Program-made: the position numbers and the translations under genes
NCBI GenBank assembly: GCA_963920575.1
Contig: OY986971.1
Coordinates: forward strand, 18,962,492 to 19,026,491
Source: Narthecium ossifragum
Taxonomy: Eukaryota > Streptophyta > Magnoliopsida > Dioscoreales > Nartheciaceae
Direction: 5' to 3'
Length of the DNA stretch: 64,000 bases
The notes under the pieces: model-generated
Told to the model about the DNA's origin: nothing
The model's database searches: none
The model's input: the letters and a program-made list of their open reading frames with translations, nothing else
In this document: positions 35,323 through 45,674 of the stretch, piece by piece
How the letters are laid out: each line of letters starts with the position of its first letter
Position numbering within the stretch: the first letter of the stretch is position 1

Positions 35323-35946
35323 AGTACCAGCCCTCGCCGCAACCGTCACTATTGAATTCTTCTCAAGGTACTCTTGAGGCATCCCGGGTAGCCGCATCCA
35401 CACCAAGATCTTGTCAAAATCAGCCACCGTTGGCCGGAAATTGTCCCTCGAATGAAGAAGGCAGAGGGTCTTACCATCCACAATCCACGGCCCTCTGGTC
35501 AGGACCAGCGCCAGATCCTCAGCAATCGAGAAATTGAATACGAAGATATCATCAAGCCTATCGGTGACGATGAAGGGATCTCGCGTGCGCCACATACTCG
35601 CCAACCGCCGACGGAGAAATTCCAGGCCTACACTTCCACCTATAAACCGGCCAAACAGGGTATGCCGCCATCGTTGCCTTCCTAGCTCCAGAACTTCCTC
35701 CGGGACTACCGCTCGGTCCGGATAGAAGTTTTGGATTCTCCGTAGCTCCTCCGGCAAAACCATCTCGCAAGGGTTCCTCCTCATGCTAGCAACCTAAGCC
35801 CAAGATGTTGGATTACCACCACCCTGGCCCATCCGACGCCCGCCGGAAACGCTCGCAGCCGATGCACTACCGCCACCCTTGTCCGGCAGAACCGACTCCG
35901 GACCCGGTACCAGCGGTGTCCAAGATTGCTCAGGGGCGTCACCCAT
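35323..35946 (-). pseudogene. LINE-2 ORF1, N-terminal DUF4283 domain
   Basis: The ATG at 35946 begins MGDAPEQSWTPL, followed by a Gly-rich linker. A TAG stop lies at codon 51 (35796-35794). The following frame (35784 leftwards) is a DUF4283 domain with RRRLASMW, DIFVFNFS, LTRGPWIVDGK and VWMRLPGMPQEYL. DUF4283 with a CCHC knuckle is the standard ORF1 layout of plant L1 elements. Cut at 35322 by L4. Confidence 0.9.
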
Positions 35947-35968
35947 TCTCAATTTCCTGATTGCTTCT

Positions 35969-35984
35969 GTCCAAGGAGAAGTCT
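35969..35984. repeat. LINE-2 target-site duplication, 5' side
   Basis: GTCCAAGGAGAAGTCT, identical to 23131-23146. It proves LINE-2 inserted by target-primed reverse transcription without 5' truncation. Confidence 0.95.
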
Positions 35985-36183
35985 GTTTTGGGTTTCCTGC
36001 GAATCAAAGCTAAACAAAACGGTCGTTCCTAGAATAAGCAAGCAGATTTTTTTTGCCGTGTTTTTTTGTATGTGTATATTAGTTCTTGTTGAATAATGAT
36101 CTAATACGTATGTCTATTGAATAGTTTGCGGTTTGTTATATCAGCTGCAAATGAATTGCATGTTCTTAATGTAGAATCCAGGG
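35985..36183. other. Host sequence, no gene seen
   Basis: AT-rich DNA that continues the host strand interrupted at 23146. Before LINE-2 arrived it was directly joined to the ATL 3' flank. Confidence 0.6.
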
Positions 36184-36417
36184 TGCAGTAGAGCTTCGAG
36201 AAAAATGAAGAATTTGGGAAACTAGCACACATTAAGCCAGGTCTCATGTTCTATTTATAATAGTAGAATTATAAAAGGATTAAGATAGTATTTATCTTGA
36301 ACCTAGACCATATAAGGACCAGGTACATTTATTCAAATTTCAAAAGAGATAAAACTAAGATAAAACTAAATGCAATTTAAGTTAGGATGAGGATAGAGTT
36401 AGAGTTGTCATCCAACA
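36184..36417 (-). mobile_element. 3' LTR of copia element D
   Basis: 234 bp; in sense orientation it begins TGTTGGATGACAACTC and ends TACTGCA. The purine tract TTGATGGGGAG lies directly upstream (36418 onwards), as expected for a polypurine tract. No 5' LTR is present. Confidence 0.8.
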
Positions 36418-36424
36418 CTCCCCA

Positions 36425-37346
36425 TCAATAATATTTCTCTAGTAATGAGTCCAAGCTGTCCATGAAACTTGATGAACTTCTGAAGTGAAAGTCCATTTGT
36501 GAAAATATCAGCAAATTGTTCCTCCGTGGACACCATGCAAGTGAGATTTCACCATTGAGAACCTTCTCACATATGTAGTGATGATGAACTTCGATATGTT
36601 TGGTTCTCGCGTGAAACACTGGATTTTCTGCTAGTCGAATTGCACTTTCATTGTCACAATGCAATCCAACTCTAAAGTCAATCTCCTCGCCAACGTCCCA
36701 CAATAGTTGAAGTAGCCATGTGCATTCTTGAGCTGCCATTGTAGTGGCACAGTACTCGACTTCAGTTGTAGATAGTGCAACTTTCGGTTGACGCTTGCTA
36801 CACCAAGAGACGCATGATCCACCACTGAACATATATCCAGTTGTTGATTTACGCGTATCTTGATCATCTGCATAACTTGCATCACAAAAATCATAGAGTT
36901 CAAATGGCACATCCTTTTCATAAAGGATTCCTTAATCAAGAGAGCTCTTCAAGTATCACAATACTTTGCGAGCTGCTTCAGGATGAGGGTTTCTTGGAGC
37001 TTCCATAAACTAACTCACCAGACTAAGTAAGCTAGATGGGGTCAAGTAAGAGTTAGATAGATCAAGCTTCCAACTAGACTTCGATAAATCTGACTATCAT
37101 CGAGTGGAATTCCATCATCTTTACTTAACCTTTGATTTGCTGCAATTGGAATAAAAATATGCTTACAATTCTTAAACCAAACTTTCCAAGTATGTCTGCT
37201 GCATATTTCTTTTGGCATAAGAATAGACCCTTGGGTTCAGCATCTACTTCCAAACCAAACAGCTGCTTAAGCTCTCCAAGATCTTTCATGTCAAATCTCA
37301 CATTTAGATTTTTCTTGATAGCTTTAACTGTCATCTCCCACCCCAA
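36425..37346 (-). pseudogene. Copia element D: RT C-terminus and RNase H
   Basis: The frame 37346-37125 carries LNVRFDMKDLGELKQLFGLE and GLFLCQKKYAADIL, the C-terminal part of Ty1/copia RT. After several frame breaks, 36910-36425 carries the copia RNase H with [40 protein letters not shown] and [20 protein letters not shown]. The catalytic Asp/Glu neighbourhoods remain but the frame is interrupted, and the 5' part of the element is lost near 37350. Confidence 0.9.
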
Positions 37347-37462
37347 TTAAATCCAAAATATCCCAAAAATTATTGAAAATTTTGACATGACCCTTGAGCA
37401 TGTGCGCGTGAATTCACAATTACAACTTGCCAATAGATACAAACCACACAACCTATGACATT

Positions 37463-39053
37463 TTGATGGAGCTTGAAAAGTGTCGTGACTTAACAAGTCT
37501 ACTCAAAATTACATATTTGTAATCGAACTTCAAACTAACTACTTTAGGGGTAGATAATAGTGAATCCGAGTCGAATCCACAGGGAAATAGGATTGAATTG
37601 AGATGCTTTATATAGTCTCCTACCAATGAGTTAAGGAATGTTTTGGAATTTGAATGAAAATAGCTTAATACTAAAGGATTTATAGATGCGAGAAAAGGGA
37701 CCAAGGAATTCTTAATCCGTAACAAGGGTTCTACCTAGTCTTTCTAAGATCAGGGCACACTAATCACATTGAATGGCTTTCCTAATGGTTGATAGGTGAA
37801 TGGCTTGTTCTCCCTATCACTCAATAAGTTCCGATTAGGATCCCTTGTCGGTGAGAGCAATTATCTAAAAGTCAGTGACCTAATGATTAGTTATGATCAC
37901 CACTAATAAATTCTCTGATTAGGATGAATTCTTCGTGAGAAAATAGTTATAATACAAATTTAGGTGTAAGATCAAGATGATTCAAACACATTGATGGGCC
38001 AAATCTAGAAAGATAGGATAAATGGAGGATTAGGAGTAGAATGTAGTGGTTCTAGCACTACTATAGTGGTTCTAGCACTATATAATCCCTAATCACGAAG
38101 AAGAATTCATCTGAGATACCATGGTTATAGTATGATCCTCCTATTAGATAAGTTCAATCCAAGCCCTAACATGTAATAGCTCTAGATCTATCACGCATTA
38201 GAACAATCCAACCATCCAACAGTAAATCAACACCAAGATTATAAAAGAATTAAGATTAATCCATATAAGCCATGCAAAAAGATATACATGCCCTAGATCT
38301 TAGAAATCCCTAATAAAAATCCTAGTTACATCATAAGAATCCCTTGGCGAGGGGTTTAGCTACTCATCTTTAGGATTTGATCCACAGATGAAGGTTGAAG
38401 AAGCTCTTCCGCCATAGATCTCGTCCAAAAGAATCTGCAAAGAAAAGTCTAAAAAAAAAAGAAAACTGTTGCTTCCGTTCCAAGTGAGCCCCTCATAGAC
38501 CTAGAAACTGCGTATTTATATCTTAGGAACATCCCTCTCCTGGATTAGATATGGGCCTTTGATTTTCTTCACTGGCAAACAAATGATCGATCATTCCATG
38601 AAGGAAGATCGATCATTTGGTCTTCAATTGCTAGCTACGTCTCGTAGATGATCGATCATTCCTATAGGGGATGATCGATTATTTCCTTGCGTTATTGATC
38701 ACGCCTCGTGGATGATCGATCATTCCATGAAGGAGGATCGATCCTTTTGAACTTTGCTCTTTGTCACTGTTGTCTTACATAAATGATCGATCATTTCATG
38801 AAGGAAGATCGATCCTTTGAATTGGTGCTCTCTGTCAAGTTAATACACTTAAATGATTGATCTTGTCATGATGTGATGATCGATCATCCATACTGGAATT
38901 GCCCAAATGAGCTCTTTTTGACTCCAAACTTGATCTAACTTATGCTAGGGTCTGTTGTACCAGAAATAGGATAAAAATAATCAGTGAAGCATTGCTCGGA
39001 GACTAACAAAGCGAAATTATAAGGGTGATTTGTACACTTTTCAAGTCTTATCA
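37463..39053 (-). mobile_element. LTR L5, 3' LTR of Athila-type element C
   Basis: On the plus strand it runs from TGATGGAGCTTG to AAGTCTTATCA (1591 bp). Sense start TGATAAGACTTGAAAAGTG matches L1 and L4. Next to it on the right is a minus-strand purine tract AGTTAGGGGTG, so it is a 3' LTR with internal sequence to the right. It has a dense palindrome array (38585-38890), then a TATA-like tatttata at 38513-38520. Confidence 0.85.
38585..38890. repeat. Dense paired-palindrome array in L5
   Basis: Pairs start at 38585/38607, 38650/38673, 38714/38736 and 38785/38807 (22, 23, 22, 22 bp), with another degraded pair to 38890. Cores are mostly TGATCGATCA and GGATCGATCC. Units of about 65-70 bp are separated by a 'tgctctNtgtc' spacer that is also present in the copia E LTRs. 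Confidence 0.88.
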
Positions 39054-42000
39054 CACCCCTAACTTGATCTTTCCTAGTCCTCGATCAAAGCAAAAGATAA
39101 AAATAAATCTAACTAGCCACTTTCGTAGGTCTCACGATTGCAGTTAGTATGTGCAACAAGCCTTTAAACCCCTGGGTTACCCCAGTGGAGGAGTTATAAT
39201 CTCTTATGGGTTTTCATGGATGACCCCCAAAAATATCTATACATTCCCTTGAATACATCATCAGAAATCAATTATAATATTCATCCATTCACATGTATGA
39301 CATAGAAATAATATCCATGAATAAACTCTTTAACTCATAATCATATAAAAATATAATAAGTCAAAACATGCCATAACATATTTCCAACACTTTAACATAT
39401 TTCCTCATGACTAAAAATAACTTCAACACTCCTGTGTGTGAATAGGGTTCCACATGCTTCAGAGCGTCGATTATATCTAAACATTTGAACTATTCACGAT
39501 CACCATCCTATACCAACACATATTTTTCCACTCATCACATAGCAATCTCTGTTTCTTTTTTTCTTTTTCTTTTTGAATTTGGAATTTCAACTGTTTTACA
39601 TGAACACCACGCTGGTTAGGCATACTGCCCTGTTACTAAGTTAAAAATCCCTTTTCTTTTCTTTTTTCCTTTAGGAATTTCAACTGTTTTCCGCGAACAC
39701 CACGATGGTTAGGCATGCTGCCTAGTTACTAAGTTGAAAATCCTTTTTTTTAGGTGATTGCATGTGTTCATGTATTTTCTGTGACATGATATACAATTGT
39801 AAATCTACCATAGTATCATGTTTAGAATCTAATCTCAACGCTTTAACATGTGAAAGTGAACATGTGCATTAGGATATGTCAAGCTATCCTTAAATCATGA
39901 TAAAAGTGTTAAGGTGTAGAAATAATGTCATGAATAACAAAAATTTACTATCCTTTATATGACATACCAGCCTCGGAATGATTCATAAGATAAATTTCTA
40001 AAACATGCATCTTTATGAATAATTACCATAATTCCATTTTTCTGACATAATTCAAGGGATGTATACAACTATTCTCATAATCCTAACCCCCAACTGAAAT
40101 GTAATTGTCCTCAATTACACTAAGTCACCAAAATAAAGCAAGGAATAACGGTTAGAAATCACCGGAATATCATGCCGTCTGTAGTCGTCTCATGCATGAT
40201 GATCACCACATTTCCAAACAGTAGATTGTCGCCACTTGAAGCTATTCTTGTCTCTCTAAGATACTAAAATAATAAATCCATAAAATGCCCCATGTTATAT
40301 GAGAGACAACTAACAAATAAGAAACCAATAAATAACACCAATATTGATTGATCATCCATTATTAAGGTGCACGGGAACACCTAGCATAAGAGCACCTCTC
40401 CAAAGATCCAATATACTAGCATGAACAATATAGAAGAAATAATAGAGAGGTATAAAAGATATGAAAACCTTGGCAGAATATCCCTTAAATTTATTGGCTA
40501 AGAATTAGTAAAATCAATGAAAATAGAAACTATAATCCTAAAAGGACAGAAAGTCCCTATACTAGTCCCCCTACAGCAGATCCTATTACCAAGCTAAAAG
40601 ACAACGTAGAGAATCATCAATCTATGAAAATAGTCCTAAAGATAAGCTGAGAATGACTCCTCAATCGTTGTCCATCTCATCATTGCTGTCTTCATCTTCC
40701 AAATCATAATACCGAGATGTTGAAGACGAAGATTCAGCTGAGTCATCACCACTAGACCCCTGGGATGGCGGACGGTTAGGGTCGTCCGACGCATATGGCG
40801 ATCCAGGTGGCGACAAGAGAGTCGGGTCAAACAAGGAACGTGGTGGCACGATGACCGCGGACCCGTCTTGAAGCCGAAAAGTTTCCCAAGGATCTTCAAG
40901 TTCTGGGTCATGCTGGATGTCATAGATGAAGCGGGCAAACGCATCAGGAGGTGGCATCAGCCCATAAAGCTCAACACCGATTGGATATTCAATAGCGGGT
41001 CCAGGAAGATCAGCTGGGTCAGTGGTTGCCTTAGGGGGAAAACAGAAGACTACCTGTGGAGAAGGTGGTCGCTGCGAATCTATTGTGCTCATGGAGTCGT
41101 CATCCGAAGAACACCCATATGCCAGTCAAACTGGAGATCCAGGCTCGAAGTCAAGTCCTGGCGACTGTGGTGGGCTACCGCTGGAAGAATACGATGACTG
41201 ACAAGATCGAGACATCTCGGAAGCTCGCCTGCAGACTGTAAGGTGCAGTGATGAGCCGAAAGGAAGATGAGCGATGGCTGGAAACAGAGGAGGGCATAAG
41301 GGTGGAGGGAAGGAAAACAGGGGAAGCAAGAAGGTGGACGTCGGCTCAGGTCGCTAGCGTCGTTGGTCGGAAAGCAATGGAGAGAACTAGATGGCTAAAG
41401 AGGAGAGAAACGTCGGTGATCTACGGTGCCAATGGAGCCATGTAACCGAACGGGAGTTCGTCGGCATCCATGGCGACGAAAAGAGAGGATGTTGGTGATG
41501 GATTACGGCGTGAAGAGGAAAATGAAGGAGAAGGTGAAGGCGGCTCACCAAAACCTGGTAACGGATGAAGGAGAACGAACGGAGTTGCTGACGAACCACG
41601 GAGGAGAAGCACACGGTGATTAAATATAGGATTGGCTAATTGGAGTTTAAGCAGGACTTAACCAAGAACAAACTGAATCCTAGAAGTAAGAGATAAATCC
41701 TAACAAAAATAAGACAAAAATTTGAAAACTAATAGGACAAGGACTAAGACATTGGAATAAAATAAAATAAAATAAAATGCAGAGTAACGGCTATAAACTG
41801 AAGTAAATACGTGTGAATTGAGGACATTGGTGGACGCTCAAAGAAAATCACTGAAAAATCACCGGAATGCCCTACCGTCATTGCTCGCATCATTAGATGT
41901 CCCTACCAAGCCAAGAAAATATGTAGAATAATACCGTGCCCAATCTATCCACTTCCCTCTCTTAAACTCTATGTGACTCTTTGTAGAATTAATAGTGCAA

Positions 42001-42836
42001 AACATAGAATTCAAGATAGATTAAGCAATTAAAATTAACCAGAAACCTAAAAAAAATTGACGCACTTTTAACTAAATTTATACCAAACACAGGTTACTCA
42101 TAATCATGATGAAATCATACCTCCCAACTTAAGGAGGGTTGTCCTCAAGCACGGAAAGAGGGTAAGGGATAGAGATAAGATGACGATGTTTCCAATGAAA
42201 TAGTACCTGCGTTAATTGTTAATACTGTATTTGCAAATCAAGCTAACTCGTGAAAACCACGCACGCTCGTGATGGCGTAATGCATCGCAGCAGTAGGCAG
42301 ACCAAAGTATAGAGACCCTGGAAAATAGTAGAAGAAATACCCCGTGATGGCAATGAAGTAAAGAATAAAATAAGCATGCAAAATTAGAGAAACATTGGGC
42401 AACTTCTCCTCTATTTATTCAAGAAGCACAAGGCCTACAAAGTTTGATTTAAAATCATCTCTACATATAGACATTCACATTCCCAATCACCTGCATACAT
42501 TACACATACACAATCTCATTTTCATTGTACATACCTAGGGGGCACACCCTCTTAGCCAACATCTACTATATAAAAATACTGTCAATCTGTCAAAAAAATA
42601 CAAAAGATGAGCACGGGAGTACAAAAATGTATCCAACCTCCATGCAAGACCAAAACAAGTCCCATCCGTCCAAATGTACAAAATTGACCCCTAGATACAG
42701 TCTACGTCAAGAATATCAAGCTCGTGGTACTACATTCGCCTAGGCACAAGAAACCTAACAAATAATCAAACAAATCAAGCAAGTACAAAGGCGACATGCA
42801 AACCGACAAGCTAGGATACCAATATCAGTCCTGGGG
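39054..42836 (-). mobile_element. Element C, 3' internal region between aORF and LTR
   Basis: Sense (minus) sequence of C downstream of its coding region. Two copies of a GAGGACAA...TTGGGRGG motif occur (about 42120-42155 and 40075-40115); the same motif lies in the 3' region of element B at about 59060-59095. A direct repeat of about 90 bp with a gttaggcat core lies at 39587-39750. Apart from the 40661-41215 frame, no coding region was seen; the remainder is AT-rich UTR-like DNA. Confidence 0.7.
40661..41215 (-). pseudogene. Unrecognised Ser/Pro-rich, acidic-tailed ORF in element C
   Basis: From the ATG at 41215 the frame runs 184 codons to 40661 with one internal TGA at 41128-41126. The start reads MSRSCQSSYSSSGSPPQSP, the middle is Pro-rich with EYPIGVELYGLMPPPDAFA, and the tail is Ser-rich then strongly acidic (YYDLEDEDSNDEMDND). 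No signal peptide, membrane segment or known domain is visible. Upstream (minus strand) lie a TATATTTA at 41622-41629, a CT-rich leader and a GCCATGG-context ATG at 41471 whose frame closes after 16 codons. It could be an extra retrotransposon ORF in the env-like position or a captured host gene. I do not recognise it. Confidence 0.45.
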
Positions 42837-43151
42837 TGTGAGGGCCCATCCCTCCAACCTGGTCCGACCACGTTGGGTCGAGGGTTTGGTTTTGTGGTTT
42901 GGCTCGGTTGGCCTTGTTTTGCGATCGGTTGATCGCAGCGCTGCTTTTGGACCCCAAGGGCAATTTGGTAAATTACACCTTGGTGGTCAGTTTCACACCC
43001 GCGTAGTGCACACACAGCCTTGATTGATGTATATGATTGAATATATCCAGTAGGAGCGCTCTTGATCGTCAGATCCGGACGAGATTACGATGAGATCGCA
43101 ATTTGGAGTCAAATCGGATTCAGTCCGATCAGTTGGCTCGTCTGAACCGGC

Positions 43152-43208
43152 TAAGCCACTTAAGTGGCTTAAACTCTCTCTCTCTCTGTCTCTGTCTCTC
43201 TCTCTCTT
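43152..43208. repeat. 20-bp perfect palindrome followed by (CT)n microsatellite in X5
   Basis: TAAGCCACTTAAGTGGCTTA at 43152-43171 is a perfect dyad. It abuts a CT repeat with TCTGTC interruptions (43173-43208) in the presumed leader. Confidence 0.85.
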
Positions 43209-43737
43209 CCCTTCCTTCTCTCCCGTGCCCGACCTCTCTCCTTCTCCATTATTCTTCCCCGCTCACGACCGCGCCGGCCCTCTCCCTTCTCCGGAGCTCC
43301 TTCGCCACCATCGTGGGCCACCGTTCTCCCTCGAGCTCCCTCTGTTGGGAATTTGAGGGGTCCCGATGATGCCGGAGATACGCCAGATAATGCCGGGATG
43401 TCGCAGCGAAAGAGAAACAACCAAACCACAAAGAAAAGAAAATAGTTGAGACAAGGATTTACGTGGAAAAACCTACCAGCAACAATTGGAAGGAAAAAAC
43501 CACAGGCAGCAGAGGAAATCTTCACTATGAGAGAGAGATCACAAAGCCCAAACCCTAGCAGAGACAAAGAGATCTCTTTAGGGTTGCCTACTTTCACACC
43601 GCTCACAATCCTCTAAACCATACAAAAGAAACCCTAGAAGCACTCTATTTATAGCCTCCAAAGAGTACAAATCCGGATTAGATCTGAGCCATCGAATTTA
43701 CCCATCCAATAGGAAGGGATCAATCCTATTGAAAGGG

Positions 43738-44080
43738 AAAGATCGATCCTTGTATGCTCGAGGTCGATGGATTCCAAAATCTCGATCCTAGTATATAGGA
43801 GAGATCGATCCTTTATATCCGAGCGTCCTCAAAATCTCAGCATCCCGAAGAGGATCGATCCTACCTTGATCTTTACAAAAGTGTGCTCTCTATCTCTTTT
43901 GTTTACAAAGTAAGATCGATCTTCTATTCCATTGAAGATCGATCCTATATATCCGTAGAGCTGCTACCTCCTGAAGAGGATCGATCACCTGGAGAGAAGG
44001 ATCGATCCTCTGATAAAGTGCTCTCTGTCTAGAATAATGCAAAGAAAGATCGATCATTTAGACTATAAATGATCGATCCT
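43738..44080. repeat. Paired GATCGATC array in the copia E 3' LTR (repeated at 50495-50870)
   Basis: Pairs start at 43914/43937, 43979/44000 and 44048/44071 (23, 21, 23 bp). They lie upstream (minus sense) of the TATA ctatttatag at about 43644-43655. Spacers include 'gtgctctctgtc', also found in L5. The same array is in the 5' LTR. Confidence 0.88.
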
Positions 44081-44717
44081 TTTTTTGCTGCCGTCATCCT
44101 CATGGGAGGAAAAGTCAACAAACTCCCCCATCCGACACATGAGGATACACCGTCGAACTCGGATACTCCATCAAACTCGGATACACCATCGAATTCGAAA
44201 TTGTGCCGCCGTCATGCCAACTCCAGTGCTGCTAGCTAGCCGCTTTTATGTTGCCGTCGAAGTTGGATAACACCATCAACCTCAGATCTACCATTGAACT
44301 CTCGATCTGACATCAGATTCAGATCACCATCATCGAGAACTGTCCACCAAAACTTGGATGTCGTCGTCAAGTCCTGATCTTCTCGGTTGCTTTCTTGCCT
44401 TCAAGTCACAATACATTCCGGGCTTGTAACTCAGATATCCTCGGTCGCTTCGATCGACCGGATACACCTCCTCGTGCTCCTAGCACGGAAGCTCCCCTGT
44501 CACCAGACAGCTGGGTCTAGCGTGACGTTCGCGGTGCTCTCATCTTCACCATCATCAACCTTGCCATCTCTGACGTCCTTCTTGTACTTCCTGCATGATG
44601 AATAAATTTTATATCTCGCAAGTATACGAATCGGTGTGATCAGTATAGCAGCAAGACGAGTATCGTACTCACAGAGATTTGTAGAGATTATTAGAGTAGA
44701 ACGCTAAAGAAAATAGA

Positions 44718-45503
44718 AGAAGCCCATTCCTTGTGAGAAAGTCACCAATAGAATAGGATTTCCAAGATCTTAAAAGAAGGATCTTCAAGAGGTTCCACTT
44801 GAGAAGTAAAGGGAATTTATTATTGGCCAACCTTCAATAAGTCGGGGGGCTTGGCTTTCCCAGCAGAGAGGGTAGGAGGGCAGTGACATATAAAGAATCT
44901 TCCTTCCGCCGCCTATCCTTCTCGGATTTGATCAGCTCATCCTCCGCGCGCTCTTGCAACCGCCTATTGGATTCTTGAGCTTAGGAGTGATGCCTATCGC
45001 AGTTGCCGAACGGGAATCTCATATGCAATACGGGGCGGCGCCCACCGCCAATGTTATCAATTATAGGCTCAAATTTCTATGTATGTCTTTAGAAATTCAT
45101 TCTTTCTTTCTTGTTCTACTGGTGTGGATGACACGCTTCTTTGAACAATTCTAGGCTCACTTCGACGTTCCGCTGTTGATGTCCACTTTTCTTCCACCAT
45201 AGCTCCGGTCCCTTGTTCATATCTTTCAAGAGCTTGGGACATCCCCCTGTGACCCTCCGATTTGGAGGAAAATAGAGGAGGTTTGAGAAACCAAAACCCC
45301 CTACGTCGTTTGCGAGTTGACTCAGAGACAGACGTGGGCGAAGGTTCGTCAATGATTAGCCTGTCCCCAGCCCAAGGTTCAGTATAAACAGACTGAGAAG
45401 GTTCCTCAGATCCTACCCTCGACAAAAAGTCCAATGGGACTCTACAGAGGCTGACTTATCTCATCGACTCACCGTGTCATTGATCTTCTGAACCAGGCAA
45501 GAC
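44718..45503. other. ~0.79-kb segment of unknown origin inserted in L6
   Basis: Absent from the sister LTR L7, where the flanking 'gctaaagaa' and 'ataaggaa' sequences are almost adjacent (near 56800-56825). Base composition is more GC-rich than the LTR, with a complex, non-repetitive texture. A 121-codon minus-strand frame (45434-45069) has no domain I recognise. No terminal repeats or TSD are visible, so it is not an ordinary transposon. Texture suggests organellar, perhaps mitochondrial, DNA used as repair filler, but I could not match it to a gene. Ends are approximate. Confidence 0.5.
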
Positions 45504-45674
45504 AATAAGGAAAGGAAAGTAAGAAATATGAAGTATCGAAAATAGATGATCTAATAACGAAATAAGAAAATGATGGAAATATGATGAATGAATACTAAGG
45601 TTTCGATTTCACCATAACATCCTCATTCTATGCATTGAATCAACAAAATCTCAATTTAATTCCAAGAGCTCGTT

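Larger units (their letters stand above)
23147..35968 (-). mobile_element. LINE-2: full-length plant L1 element, minus strand, with four insertions
   Basis: It is bounded by a perfect 16-bp TSD and has a poly(A) tail of about ten at the 3' end. The 5' end lies only 22 bases before the ORF1 ATG at 35946. Insertions are the 25553-26524 solo LTR, L3 (27716-29297), X8 (30684-33032) and L4 (33529-35322). Removing them leaves about 6.1 kb, normal for a plant L1. ORF1 and ORF2 keep their order and mostly their frames but carry several nonsense changes. Confidence 0.92.

Noticed and set aside
38585..38890. CRISPR-like array of repeats and spacers
   Set aside because: This is a eukaryotic genome, the repeats are 8-12-bp palindromes within LTR promoters, and spacing is two helical turns rather than about 60 bp with unique spacers.
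41421..41614. An independent host gene starting with a TATA and leader upstream of 41471
   Set aside because: The frame from the best-context ATG closes after 16 codons and is out of frame with the 40661-41215 ORF. Kept only as a possibility within that ORF's entry.
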